Below are positions 48,301 to 61,206 of a stretch of DNA of 64,000 bases, piece by piece. The notes below the pieces were generated by a model. That model was not told the origin of the DNA, made no database searches, and worked only from the letters and a program-made list of their open reading frames with translations. The DNA lies in contig VWZW01006282.1 in the NCBI GenBank assembly GCA_013397115.1, positions 544,475 to 608,474 on the forward strand. The letters run 5' to 3'. The number at the start of each line of letters is the position of its first letter. Position 1 is the stretch's first letter. The translations under genes and the position numbers were made by a program. Source of the stretch: Edolisoma coerulescens (Eukaryota; Chordata; Aves; Passeriformes; Campephagidae).

Positions 48301-51300
48301 TGATTCTTCATGAAGTCAGTGATAGATATGTGTGAGTTCTTTCTAGGAGTCACTGTGGATGCAAAAAAGTACTTGGAAGAGAGTTTTGTGGGGAATTACT
48401 AAATAGAGAGACAGATCATTTCAACCTCAGGAAGTCCTGGGAGATGAAAGTAGCTTGAGGCTGAAAGGTAACAGGAAAGAGCAGCCCATGTTCTTACAGG
48501 TCAGATTTTGGACCTGGTGGAGAAAGGACAGAGCAGTAGGTGAACCCTTCATCCAAACAGTACAGTTCTGCTTGGTGTCCCTTGCTCTGGTACCCAGTTC
48601 CTTGCTTTTGCAGATGATGATGCCATATGCTTCCTTTGAGGAAGCCATGGAGACCTATCTTAAAACCAGCACTGCCTTTGCCCATCTGTCCCTCTCCCTG
48701 TTCAAAACCATCAGAACCTGTTTACAAGAAATCTCCATGTATTATCCAACCATAATTTACCAAGGGAGAATTTAATCATGGCATTTGTCACAGTTCTGTC
48801 TTTTTAAAAATGTTTTAACCAGTGACTATCTATCACTAGTAAAAAAGAGATTTTCAGCACCACCAAAACATCTGGTTCAAGAGGATAAGCCCCACCCAGC
48901 TATTACAAGAAAGGATGTAGACAGGTGTTTTCAGGAGAGCCTTCCTAGCAGAGCATGCCAAGGGATCCTCACGGGCTGTTGTGTGCAGTGTCCTGCATCC
49001 AGAGAGAGGCAGCAGCTCCCCGTGCATCGTGTTCCCTGTGGGCTGCTCCAGGCATTCTGATACCTTTTTCTTTTTTTTAAATTTATCTTCCTCTGGAGCT
49101 GTCTAACTAACAGTGAGTTATCTCCAGCAGGCATATGGAAAACCAGAACCCTCTGAATCAATACCCTTTACTAAAGGTTCTAACTCTGGGGAGATCTCAA
49201 GCTTTTACCAGAGGGTTGGCAGGTCCAGTGAGGAAATTCGCATCTCCCAAATGCTGCTTCTGAAACTAACTTGAAACATGCAGTCTTAGCCGGGAATTCT
49301 AGTTTTGAAAAACTGTGTTAGTTTGACACAGGTTTTGTTTTGTTTTTTTTTTTTTAATTAAGAAGGAAAAAAAGTTTAAAACATTTTAATTATAGTAACC
49401 TGCTTCATGCAGCGTGCAGATAATTCAGGCAATTGGACTACCTAATGAGTGAGTCATTAATTCTTAGAAACACCTTACACATTCCAATCATAACAGCATC
49501 AACCATTAAAAAAATCTATATTCCTGTGTTTGCTCTCATTTCCATCTAATAACAGCAATAGCGACCCCAGCACAGGGCACTCTCAGGGATTAATGACCAG
49601 CTGGGACTAATGGCACCCTTGGCTATACCTCTGGCCATAAATGCTTGTCAGACTACCATCAATCCTCAGAAAATGCCCTATGCCTGGATCATTACTACTT
49701 AACCAGCAGTCAGAATGAAAATGAAAAGCAGATGTAGGGAGAGTTGTCAGGAATTTTCATGTGGGAGAGTTTGCCCCTATCAGAAATCTTTGCCTTAATA
49801 TGACAACACAGCAACCTGTATTGACTAACATGCATTGAGGGGGTTTCTGTGATTACTCCTTTTGCAGTTATTCCCCTCAACCACACATCCTGAGGCAGGA
49901 CACATGAGGATTCAGGCTCACAAGTGCCCCCAACCCTCTTCCTCCTGGGGCTGGACAGAGAGCAACACCAGCATTGGTGCTATCACTGTCTCCTGTCCAA
50001 AACACGCCTTTGCATGACTGGCAACATCCAGCCAGGACAGAGCCTTTTCACCCCAGTTTTCTCAGGATGGACAAACCTGAGAGCCTCAGCATGGGTAAAT
50101 CTTCAACATGCTGTGGAATTTGCAGCACTGCTCTCATTTAGAGAAAAGCAATAGGAAGAGCAGCATTGGTTCAAGCCAGTGGTCAATACAGACTCATATT
50201 GATTTCACACTGGCATTCAGAGGAGGTGCATATGGAAGATTTGACCCAAGATCTCTCTAGATGTTGTGCAAATTTTCAGCACAGAGCAGAAAAAGCAATC
50301 CAGAACACGTGCCACTGAATTGCTGGAAATGCCAAATGTTTGTGAAGGCAAGTAAGGAAACATGGGTGTGATTTGACTGACAACCAACTGCTGCCATTTT
50401 TACTTTTTGCTGATGGAATGACCCCAGGAAATATTTGTGCTGGCAAAGTTGTAGGTGCAAATGGGAAAATGAATTGAAGCTAAAGCTGGCAGGAAACTGC
50501 TTTCTCCACTCCCCTTAGGTATGTGTGGGTGTTCACATATTTAGAAACCTAATTAATAGCTCTGAGGGACTTTCCCTGGCTATTTTTCAATGAAAAATGT
50601 TGCCAGTTGGTTGGGGTTGTTTTTTTAATTTTTGCATTTCTGTATCACTAATTAAAACCAATATATTCTGGCCTGGAAATCATCAAATAGGGGAAAAAAT
50701 TATTTTTCAGATATGCATTATCAGAAGACATTTGAAGATAGGAAAAATGCTGTACATTTTATTTTCCGAGGACCCTCATTTCACTGGTAGCTTCTTGAGA
50801 CTCTCTCAAACCAGCAGCGTCCAGCTCTGATCAAAGCATTTACCTTTAACCTGCTGCTTCTTTCACTGAGAGAAGGGATATCTCTCCATTGCATTTATCT
50901 ACTGATTATTTAAAATTTCTTCTCTGTTTTCATAGCATTGGGAGTCTTTTTCTTCCCTGCCCATAGATTTTTTCCTTGTCTATACATTTCCCACTGTGTG
51001 AAGGAAAGGGGAAATTTTTCTAATCATTCCTCCTAGGATATTTTCCTCATTTTGTCGTTCTGATAAATGTTGAATACAAATGAGAGGGTGTGGGATGACA
51101 TGAGAGACCAGTGCAGAGCAAACACAGAAGCTCTTATTGAGATGTACAAGGAGCGTTCCAGATAAATCTGTCCAAACCCCTCTGGATAGGAGTCCATCAT
51201 CTCCACAGTTTGAATTCATTCATCTTTTCCTTTTCTGAGAAAGAAAAGAAGCTATCTAAATCAGTGGGATTAAGCAGTATTTTGCCAATTTACACTAACA

Positions 51301-54170
51301 CCTGGCTTCTTTTAGATAAGGCCCAAATGAGCATTAGCTCATGCCAAAGCACAGCCTCAGACTGTTGACCTAACTGTTTAAGTTATCATTCCTGAGATCT
51401 GGAAGAACAAATGCTGGAACTAATCCTGTCTATTGCATGTAACCTTATGCCCAGGCAGGCATTCATAAAATGCTATCAACATCATGTGTCAAAGGACTTT
51501 TATATGCATTTTTATTATTATTTTAAAAGGGAGAAACTAGAAATGAATATCAACGGATCCAATCATAAGTGAAAGTACTGCATGCTATGTATACGACAGG
51601 TTTTTAGTAGTCATTAAAACTGATGTAAGCATTATATTATTCAAGGAACAGAAAACTCTAGGGAGAACAAACTATGCAAAAATACCCCAGAAAATAAAGC
51701 AGTAATCAACAACAGGGGGAAAACTAGCACATGGTAACCTGCCATAGTGAACTTTGCTGTGCCTTGGGAACTCTTAGCCCTACTCTTATATGAACACTAT
51801 AAGTAGCCACTTACGTGGAAAATGTGAAATAAATGCACCTGATCCTTTGGTCTTGGAATTGGGGCCCATTGAGACCTACCTGAGAAGTTCAGGGCTCAGC
51901 CCTGCAGCTTCTCCCCAGCCAGGAGGTTGCCACATCAGCATAAATTCAGCACGGCCCTCACCCAGCTCCACTTCATCCCGGTTTAATCTATACCTGGCTG
52001 GGTATGCAAAGATGTCCTAATGTACAAGGTGCAATCCTTCACTGAGTAACATTGAACCAGAACATCCATATCCTTAAGTCACAATAGATTATTGCTGGTT
52101 TGAATTGATTGGGATTTTGTCCAAGCAGGTGACAGCCAAAGGGATGGTGATATATCTGTGAGATATCACATCTGTGCCTATGAATAGCCTGTAGTGGGAG
52201 TGTGTGAGGAAAAACAGGGAATGCAAAATAAACCCCATAGCTTATTGTCAAATAACAACAAGAAGAGTAGTGTTAGCAATCAGTGAGTGTTTGTCCAGTG
52301 CTTTTATTCTTTACAGCACTGTGCAACCTGTTTTCAGCTCTTGCATAATCTGAAAGTACATTTGCCTTCCCCCAGTCCTCTTGCCTATTTCCTGAGGTCG
52401 GGTTTGTTGCTGGGAGAAAATGTTACCACAGCAATGGCTGGATATCACACAAATGGTTAGACTTACACAGAAATTTGCCCCCTTCTTGTTAATTACGCCT
52501 GCCAATTAGGGGTTTACCCAGGGTGGAATTACTGTAGGAATAAAGCCCTAGTCCTTCTCAATCAGATGGCATGTTCTCATCAAGAGAGTTCTTTCACTGA
52601 GCAGCTGCACCTCCATAAGAAACTAGCACCCACAAAGAAAGCACCGTTGGCTAATTATGCTAATTAGGTAATATCCACCACCTCTTCAAACTGCAGGTTT
52701 GTCACATCTCTCACTGGTATCTTATTTTATTGCAAACTGCACTGAGGAGAATATTTACTTTCCTGCCCTATCTCTCATGGGAATGCAAAATTTACCTGCT
52801 TATAAAATCTGATTTCAAAGCCCAGTCCTGCTGGGTTTTGGAAAGTTCACACTCAGGGCTTGGTTTATCACAGCTTAAGGAGATTATTTGACAGGAACAG
52901 TTTAAAAGAAAATTGAAGGAAAACTGCTTTTCTGAGACTGGCTTACAAGAGCCACTGGAAGCTCCACTGCCTACAACTCAGTGAGGACACCATTTATTCA
53001 AAAGAATGATTTCATGTTCAGAGGGAAGAACTGAGGCTGCCCTTTATACTAAAGAGCCCATTTTCACATAATTCATTCAAGAGTAACTTAGACCTGTAAC
53101 TTATGGATTTAATGTCTTATTTGTTGGGAAGTGATCTTCAAAAAGTGCTTTGATTCTATCCTCTTGTTGAATTCTGCAGCAATTTGTTACCATTGATTAA
53201 AATAACAATTCCTCATTATTAACCATTTTAGAATTATATGTGGAGAATTAAAGTGAAGTGTGATTAGAGTGGGTTTCTGCTCACATCAAGTAGGATGCTG
53301 CTACACTGAAAATGAACTGAATAACAGGAAGGATGATAAAGCCTTTCCTTATTTGCTTATCACAATATCCACATCCAAGTTACACCAAGAAAAGATAATT
53401 TCAGATGCTTGTTCATTTAATTGCACTTTTCTACTTCAAAGTCTGTCTGCAGAGGATAAGAGTTCGTATTTTAGGGTGATGTCCACAAGAGAGCTCAGAG
53501 CAAGCCTGCTGGGAGGTCGGAGCCTCCACGTGGCATAGCAGCCCTGCCCTGGCCAGGGAAAGCAGCACAGCTCCTCTGGAGCCCCTGGCTGCTGCTTAGT
53601 TTCCAAAGGAGATCTACACAAAGGCCGAAGCTCAGCAGGGCACTGCTAAGCTTCTCTGCTACAGCACGTGTTTGGGGGTCCACATGAGAAAGGTGTGAAA
53701 GATGTTTATTATTGTTGCTGCTTTGTTGGGCTCAATGATATCTTGCTGGCAATGATTAAAGTAACTATTCCTCTTTAACTTGTTTCAGAATTGCACACAT
53801 TTTTGTAGGTATCATCAATGAGTATTTCTTCTCACTCTGTCTTCACAGGAGTCTTACAGCAATTGTTAGTTTTGTTAGTTTAAGTGTCTGCAATTTCTAA
53901 AAACTTCTAAGCACATTTTGGTTTTTTCCAGTTCCCAAATGGCTATTAATTTTATTTTATTTGTGATGTTTTGAGCATGCTGTATGAAAAGAGATAACAA
54001 TTTCTTTCAGAGCCACAGGTCAGCATTGATACTTGAAAGTGTAATTCCTATTTAGATAACTTCCCAATTATTTAGCGAGTTGTGAGCTATATAAAACTTC
54101 AAACAGTGTGGGCTTTATTCCAAACAGACAACAGGCAAAGAAAGTGGATTTTCAAAAGCATTGAGACAGC

Positions 54171-54425
54171 GTGGAGGCTGTATCAGACCTAGGGTCATGT
54201 CCACCAGCACACACAACCTCTCCTAAGCAGCATGGTCTGCAAGATGTGAGTGTTGCATTTGTGACACGAACACGATGTGCTGAAATCAATTCTCCAGAAG
54301 AATGTCGTGCTGCTAATCTCCATGTTGACGTGTCTGACACCACCGATGGCACTGCAGATCACCTGTGTGAGGTGCACAGAGACAGAAGGGAGCTGAAGCT
54401 GAACCAACTCACAGTGCAGAGGTGA
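54171..54425 (+). CDS. Unidentified plus-strand ORF, possible exon or pseudogene
   Basis: Frame of 84 residues starting with GTG and ending in TGA. About 38% of codons begin with G, a coding-like bias, and several CpGs sit in a CpG-poor setting. The product is hydrophilic and acidic (…INSPEECRAANLHVDVSDTT…) with no transmembrane or known motif. No good acceptor or donor frames it, and an in-frame stop lies two codons upstream. Family unknown; chance or decayed sequence is likely. Confidence 0.15.
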   Translation: MEAVSDLGSCPPAHTTSPKQHGLQDVSVAFVTRTRCAEINSPEECRAANLHVDVSDTTDGTADHLCEVHRDRRELKLNQLTVQR

Positions 54426-54899
54426 AATTCCTCAGTGTCACAGGGACGTGGGCAGACCAGCTCTGAGAACAAGACCTGATGGAAAAAAAAAACTTTCCAA
54501 AGCTCAGTTTAGTCACAATATTAAAAAAGAGTGGAGGAGGGAAGAGCTTTTCTATCCAGAAGTATTGGCTTCAGGCAGGGGGCCAACACTGTCCACATGA
54601 TTTCATTTACCAGCAAGTTCAGAGACTAGCATGGTAAAGAACCTACCTTTTTTAATATTCAGTTTTCCATAGCATCCAAAACATTTATGAAATGCTTTCT
54701 ACTGAAATCTGAACACCACTGTTGCCAAATGTAATGCTTTCAATCCTTCTGAGTAAGCCACATAGAAGCGTCCAACTGTATTGTAAATAGAACAAAATTA
54801 TTCCTAAAGTTAATTGAAAAAAGAAAACCTACCCTTATTTGCATTCATAAAAAGCTAACCTGACATCCCAAAAGCAGCTATTATATGTCAGCATGTCAT

Positions 54900-55800
54900 G
54901 TGCTTTGGGAATATCTGATCCAATTCGCAGCTCATAAATGTCTAATTAAAAAAAAATATATACAACAATTTTAATTGGTTCATTGCATCATTTGTTTTTA
55001 TTATGGTTTTAAACTCTTGCACAATAGTCGGGGCTAAAACTCTCTCAATTTGCAGGGAAAAAAGAGCTGTGAAGAAGGATATGGAACAAAGATAAGTCGG
55101 AGTTCAATAATCACCATATGTACAGGGATAGATAAATGGCTGAGTGTTAGCTAGGATATAAATCTGGGGTTTAATAAATTACAAAGTAGTTTGAATCTAT
55201 CTGTGACATGTTTTTAAAATGCCAAAAGGGTCAGAGTAGAATTAAAAAGTGGAGTCAAGTTTTAGGTTTGCACAAAACTCCAAGCTGAAGAGTGCAATAG
55301 ATATATGTATGTGAGAGCAGATTGCTTCTGGTTTAAAAAAAGACAGAGAAATCAGAAAATTATTCTTATTGTTGGTTTTATCACTGTTGGGTTTTAGAAT
55401 GCTGCAGGGAAGAAAGTTAAAGAAGAGATATCTTGTGGCTAACTCAGTTTTTATCTGATACTTGATAAAGAAAATTCAATTCGTAATTATTTATGAACCA
55501 ACATCAAGGAGTTTATTACTTTGATTACTCACTAATCATTTCCCGTAAATGCAGTGACCTAAAAATCCCATATAATCAATAAAGTAGTAAGTTTCAGATT
55601 TAAATCACTGTACCTTGTATTCTTGAGTAAACCTTTGGGTAATTTACAAAGGCTGTTGAATTTTATAGTAAGTGTTTTTCAAACCAAGCTGGATTCTAAA
55701 CAATAATGACTTTTTAATGTGGATCTGTGATTACATTGTCATAGTGAAATACGACAGTCTTTGACTGCATTCGAAATGAGGCAAAGGGTGAATTACTCCG
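54900..55800. promoter_or_regulatory. Candidate conserved non-coding block
   Basis: About 900 bp, AT-rich and repeat-free, with no ORF of 60 codons. It has many TAATTA/ATTA, ACAAT and TTTAATTGG-type cores, for example GTCTAATTAAA near 54940 and AACAATTTTAATTGG near 54963. Its texture resembles a gene-desert enhancer cluster. Inference only. Confidence 0.2.
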
Positions 55801-58800
55801 AAGGCATAGATTACCATAGCCTCAGGTAAAGCAATCTTCATAAATTAAACTCCAATCTAAAGTGACCTGTCACTACAAACCTGTTGCTACTCCTAGTAAC
55901 TTAAATTTCAGTGTACAATTTGTAAACAAGTTCTTTTCCTATTACCACAATGGGGGAGAGTTACTTTGCTAAAGTGCTTTAAAACGAATGTGAGGGAGGA
56001 GAATTATACATAAGCATTTTATGGGTTTCTTTTCCATAATTTCAAAAAGCTGTTACTTTACGAGATGCAACTTGTTGTCTGCTAAAATGCTTATGCTTTT
56101 AGGATCTCCAAAGCTGTCAGCTGAAGGAGCCTTTGGCATAAACAGCAACTGCAGTGCTTTCCCAACTGATTTTTGACACGCTGAGCATATTTGACTCTCA
56201 TACTCGGCAAGAAGGTCTACAGTTCAAAGGTATTCAAAAATGTTTTGTACATTTAGATGCTTCAGCTGTCATTCCCAAGGAGTTTGCTGGTTTCGCCACA
56301 CCTCAGTCTGGGGAAATCTAGTTTATAAATGTCATTTTCAGAGATGCCAGAGCAGCTGTCTTCTGAAAACCGTATGGGTTTTGCGGTAAAGCTGAGGGCT
56401 TTGCTCGGGGATGGCTTTGGACATCCACAGCAGGGACAGCAGAGTCCTCCAACTGTAGGGATCCTGTAGGCGTGGAAGTCCTGACCCTTGGTAGTTTTCC
56501 CCCAGCCCACTCAAATCCCAGCTTTTATCCTACACGTCTGTTGGCCCAACAATTGCTCTTCCAGTACTCACTCTGCCATCAGCAGAGGTTTGTACAAACT
56601 GAGGTTACCCTATGGAGAGCTGAGCTAATTCATTGGAGTTCAATGTTTTAATTTTTAGAAAGCAAGACCAAAGTATGCCTCCTTCTTAAGAAGACATTGA
56701 AATATACCCCTTTTACTGCATTTGCTGCTATCCTGTGGGCAGCAAAGAAAAAATTTTAAAAGGTAGGAATGTAAAGTGAAACACATAGTTTTGTTGACAC
56801 AAGAACAAAAATGAAACATTTTATGAAAATATTTTCAACTTATTTTAGACTTACTTTCAAAGCCTAAAAATTAATCCCATGATGCTTGGGAAAGGCTAAT
56901 ATTTCTTGCAACTACCTAAAAGAACAGTAGCTGATGGCTAACAACTGCAAGTTCAATTTGTTTTGAGCAAGACCTTCATATCCATAGGGCATGTGTCTTT
57001 TTTTCTTTTCTATTTGTTTGCTTTTTAGTTTAACAAAAATCTCAGTCAGCTTCACATACATGACAAACATGATGATCTCACAGCGTGGGATCCAGGTTTG
57101 AGTTGCAAGCTCAGTTCTTGTCTCCTTGGAATGACTGGTTTAGGTACAGGAAGGTAATGAGGCAGAGAAAGGTTTCCCTGCTCTTCCCCCTCTGGGGAAT
57201 TCCTTACTAAGAATGACAGGTCTGGGTCATGAAGACATTTCTGAGGACCTGAACAGAGCAGGTTGAAGAGGATTGAATTTAGCATGTACCAAATCTCTCT
57301 TAATTTCAGGTTTTCAGGCTTCCTTTAGGATGATCATCTCCTTCGTCAGCCTAATTAGATATTATGTCCACTTCCTGAGCTCATCTTCTTCCATGTTTCA
57401 TGCATTCTCTCATCATAATTATTGAGAATGCCTTAAGAAAACAGGTTTTATACAGATTTTTTGTGTCTGCCAGGCTGTTTACAATTACTTTGGAGCCAGT
57501 GACCAATTTCAACCAAACTTAATGTCTAAAGAGATCCTATTTTTGTATGAGTTGTGTGAACTCTTCTATGCCTATCTTTCCATACAGAGGAAGACCCTGC
57601 AGATGCCAGAAAAATCTGCCTTAAGGTGGTTGAAAAGAAAAAGCGAGCCTAAAATAAAAACCTGACCAAGTTAGATTATTAATCTTGTATTACATTTTGA
57701 GGAAAGTCAGCTGGAACAATAAAAAAACGCCAACCTTTCAAAACCCACACCAAAACAGAAACCCATGAATAAAACTCATTTTCCAGTTTTCACAACTTTG
57801 TCTGCATTTGTGAGGATGTATAAAAACTTATAGATGCCTCCAGGATTTTCTGCACTTGGCATTTTGTCTAGGCATAAGTGCAGCTGCAAATGTTCTGATC
57901 CTGCTGAGTAGTTTGACGTGCGGTTCGTGCCACATCCTGTCAGATTTCCAAGTATTGAGGTTCTTCACAGATTTTTCCCCACTAATTTTGCCAGAGAAAA
58001 GAAATAGAGCAGTGAGAAGAAGCATGCTTCATCCTGCAGGAAAACACAGCTACAGCTCCTGTTCTAGAAGCACTTCCTCAGAGGGATGGCTGGAAGCACT
58101 GGCTCAGCACACAGCTCTCTCATTCCACATCTTCCTTTACCTGCTTTCCAGCAACACTGCTTGAACAATATTAATTTGGTGCTTTTACAATGGTGTCCTT
58201 AAGTGAAAGACTTAGTTCCCAAGTACATCCTGCTTTTTTGACTGCACCTCAGTCTTCAGGGAAAGTCTGCTGAAATCAGTGCCCACACATTCGGTAAAAA
58301 GCAGGTAAGAAGCTGGCTACTGAGCCTGTTGAGACAGTCTGACTGCAGGCACTGGCTTATTTGCTCTCTGCCAAGAATATCAATTGGATACTACACTTGC
58401 TATTGATCCAAAGGACGATTTTGTTGTTGTTGTTGTAAAAAATGTGAATGCATTATGCAATGTCATGTAACACTATAAAGCAAAATAAAAGGTACAGAAG
58501 GGAAAGAAAGCAGCAGAACAGAATGACAGCAACATTAGCTCTGCAGATTTTCCAGCCTATAATGGCATGTTTTGGCAGATGGACAAAAATCCCATGATAT
58601 ATGTACGGGTGTCTGCGTCTGGAGATGATTCAACTCCCCTCTGCTGTGCCTTGATGGGCTTGTCTGCCTTGACTAAAACAGTACCATCAGGCTGGCTGAT
58701 ATCACTATTTGTAACACCTTAACTGAAAAATAAACATACCTGGAGCAGCACAAAGTGCCCAAAGATTAATCTGGAGGATGGGTTTTGCTGGCCTCCCAAC

Positions 58801-59998
58801 TCCTTATCCAGCCTGAGATGCTGCACACCAGGCAAGAAACGGTAGGGTGCTGAGAGGGTCTGCGAGTCCTTTGCTCTCCCCATCTCTTTTCTCTGCCTCT
58901 CAAGGGGGAATCTGCTCCTCCACTGGGCTCACAGCGGTCCATGACTACTGGGGGAGAGACTTCACACACACGGTGCAGATGAGGCATCCACAAAGCAGTG
59001 AAAGATGCGTTTTTGTGGCAATGGGCTTTTGGAGGCTGCTCTCCCTGCCAGCTGGCACAACTCTTCTCCCAAGGGTGGGCAATACCTCTCTGAGCACATT
59101 TCAGTGTGTTTTGCACTGACAGATGTCTCATGCTGAGGTGGATGCCATGAAAGCCAAGTTTCTGCACACCTTTAAGGCTATTCCTAGCCAGTCACGAGCC
59201 AACCTCTCATGGTTCTGGTTGTATTTTTCTGACATGCACATCTGTGGCTGCTCTGTCACATTTAGCAGAACTACCTAAGGTGATTAAGAGCTCTGATTTT
59301 CATGTATTGGTTTGCAGCTCAAAGTTGTAGGTTTGTGCCGGAGATCTAACTTCTCCTTCCTTGGCCACAGTGGAGAAACAGCAGAGAAATCGTAGTGCCT
59401 GTGGCATCTTGGTATCTGTGGTAGTGACTAAATGAAAAGGTATCTCAGTTGGATGCTCACTTGCAGAGGGTGCAACTCTTAATCTTGGATCTGTGTGTGC
59501 TTGTTCTGTCCATGGTCACAGTGACCTGCAGCACTGTCTGCCTGCACACTTGGCAATATGCCCTGAGCAAAGGTTCTTACTCTGCTGCCCACCTGAAAAT
59601 GAGCCAGGTTCAGGACTGTGTGGTCCCACAAGGACCTGGTAGTTTATTCTGTCTTTTCTTCAGACTTCCCACATGGATATTTTGTGTTTATGAGGTCCTT
59701 GAAGGGACATGTAATTACAGAAACAAATCACTCTTTTGGCACAGCAAGAAATACAGAAATGTGGATAAAAGACAATGTAGCTCATATTCCTGCCTTATTT
59801 TTCTTCTGGTGCTCTTAAATCTTCTTCTCCTTAAAGCAGGGCATCCTGAGTCTGGGATGCTGTACAGGAATTCGCGGCATCTCCTGTGAAACATGGAGCT
59901 TTTACTCCTCTCTCACACAAAATCAGCTCCCTTTTTTCTTACCTGTCACACTGTTACCCCTCCCCACAATCTTTTTTTTTTTCCTTTGGATGTGTGGA

Positions 59999-60003
59999 CC
60001 TTT
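59999..60003 (+). repeat. Target-site duplication, left copy (CCTTT)
   Basis: CCTTT directly precedes the TG terminus of the solo LTR. CCTTC at 61202-61206 follows its CA end; four of five bases match. Confidence 0.7.
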
Positions 60004-60319
60004 TGTACTGGGTTTATGTGGCCACTGGGCTGTGGAAACTACAGGAGTGGCTTCTGTGAGAAGCTGCTGGAAGCTTCCTCCCAGTCCAGAAAAGCCAATG
60101 CCAGGCGCCTCCAGGATATACCCATGGCTAGTCCAGTTAGAAAAGTTGGCACACCTCTGTGATGATATATTTAAGAAGAAAAAAAAAGTTATTGTGCAGT
60201 TGTAATTGTAGCCAAAGAAGAGCAGGGTGAGAATATGTGAAACTCTGCAGACACCACAGTCAGTGCAGAAGGAGGGGCACAAGATGCTCCAGGTGTTGCA
60301 CCTGAGGTTCCCCTGCAGA

Positions 60320-60610
60320 GGTGCAGCCCGTGGTGAGGCAGCTGTGCCCCTGCAGCCCGTGGAGGAGCACAGGGATGCAGAGATCCACCTGCAGCCCATG
60401 GAGGAGCCATGCTGGAGCAGGAGGATGCCCAAGAGATCGCTGTCTACCCGTGGGAGGCCTGTGCTGGAGCAGGGACCTGCAGACCCATGGAGAGAGAAGC
60501 CCAAGTGGAGCAGGATTCCTGGTAGGACTTGCGACCCTGTGGGGGACCCACGCTGGAGCAGCCTGTGCTTGGAGGACTGCACCCCATGGAAGAACGACCC
60601 CCATGGCAGC
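60320..60610 (+). repeat. Degenerate internal tandem units within the LTR
   Basis: Variants of CAGCCCRTGGAGGAG and GCTGGAGCAGG recur five or more times at roughly 30-60 base spacing. The repetition is a feature of this LTR family and produces long open frames in several phases on both strands. Confidence 0.65.
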
Positions 60611-60697
60611 AGTTTGTGAAGAACTGATGCTCATGTGATGGAGAAGTTCATGGAGAGCTGTTTCCCTTCAGAGACCCCGTGTTGAGGCAGGGGATTC

Positions 60698-60839
60698 TGA
60701 GATCAGCTCAGTTGGTTGGAGCATGGTGTTACTAACACAAAGTTTGTGGGCTCAGTCCTCATAGGGACTGTTCAACAAAGAGTTGGATTTCATGATACCT
60801 GTGGGTCCCCTCCAACTCAGAATATTTTGTGATCTGTGA
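60698..60839 (+). mobile_element. Passerine-type SINE with tRNA-like head and CR1 tail
   Basis: The head GATCAGCTCAGTTGGTTGGA then GCATGGTGTTACTAACAC resembles a tRNA-Ile 5' half with its A box. GTGGGCTCAGTCCTCATAGG matches the B-box/T-arm region. The tail GTTGGATTTCATGATACCTG then TGGGTCCCCTCCAACTCAGA then ATATTTTGTGATCTGTGA is the CR1 3' end, which lets CR1 enzymes copy it. This architecture is that of the zebra finch TguSINE1-type family. It interrupts the solo LTR between GGCAGGG and the GACTGCTCTCC stretch, so it inserted later. Several changes in the A and B boxes suggest it is no longer transcribed. Confidence 0.85.
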
Positions 60840-61201
60840 CTGCTCTCCCTGACCAGGGTCAGGAAAAATATGTGATGAACTGACCATGTGATAAATTGAC
60901 CAAAACTCCCATTCCTTGGGGTGGGAAGGAGCTGGGAAGGAGGTGGGGGTGGGGAGAAGTAGTTTTTAAGGTCTTAATTTTACTTCTCTTTATCCTGCTC
61001 TGATTTTGTTACTAATCAATTCGATTAATATCTCTAATTCGAGTCTGTTCTGCCCATGACAGTAATTGGTGGGTGATGTCTCCCTCTCATCACAACTCAT
61101 GAACCCCTTGTTATATTTTCCCTGCCCTCTCCAGCTACAGAGGGGAGTGATAGAGAGGCTTTGGTGGGTGCCTGGCATCCAGCCAGGGTCAACCTACTAC
61201 A

Positions 61202-61206
61202 CCTTC
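61202..61206 (+). repeat. Target-site duplication, right copy (CCTTC)
   Basis: Follows the terminal CA of the solo LTR and matches CCTTT at 59999-60003 in four of five bases. Confidence 0.7.

Larger units (their letters stand above)
48301..59998. other. Long intergenic stretch, no confirmed gene
   Basis: About 11.7 kb of unique sequence with simple repeats such as poly(T) at about 49346-49356 and (TTG)n at about 58422-58437. An ORF at 54171-54425 and an AT-rich candidate regulatory block at 54900-55800 are listed separately. No known interspersed repeat is recognised. Confidence 0.4.
60004..61201 (+). mobile_element. Complete solo LTR of an avian endogenous retrovirus, interrupted by a SINE
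   Basis: Begins TGTACTGGGTTTATGTGG and ends GCCAGGGTCAACCTACTACA, giving TG...CA termini with a 5-bp near-duplication of flanking sequence (CCTTT/CCTTC). Internal blocks match an avian LTR family I recognise: GTGGCTTCTGTGAGAAGCTG then CTGGAAGCTTCC, a TATA-like ATATTTAAG (60167-60175), repeated 'CTGCAGCCC(G/A)TGGAGGAG' units, GTGATGAACTGACC, and the conserved end GTTCTGCCCATGACAGTAAT...GGGGAGTGATAGAGAGGCTTT...GCCTGGCATCCAGCCAGGGT. About 140 bp inside are a later SINE insertion, leaving roughly 1.05 kb of LTR. No retroviral genes are attached, so recombination between two LTRs has removed the provirus. Open frames of 219, 130 and 124 codons across it are products of GC-rich repeated sequence. 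Confidence 0.88.

Noticed and set aside
59923..60582. 219-codon minus-strand ORF, the longest in the window
   Set aside because: It lies almost wholly inside the GC-rich, internally repeated solo LTR. Its proline- and glycine-rich product follows from the repeat units. No domain and no splice context.
60698..60775. A true tRNA-Ile gene
   Set aside because: The tRNA-like part has several changes in the A and B boxes and the anticodon region. It runs directly into a CR1 tail, so it is a SINE head.
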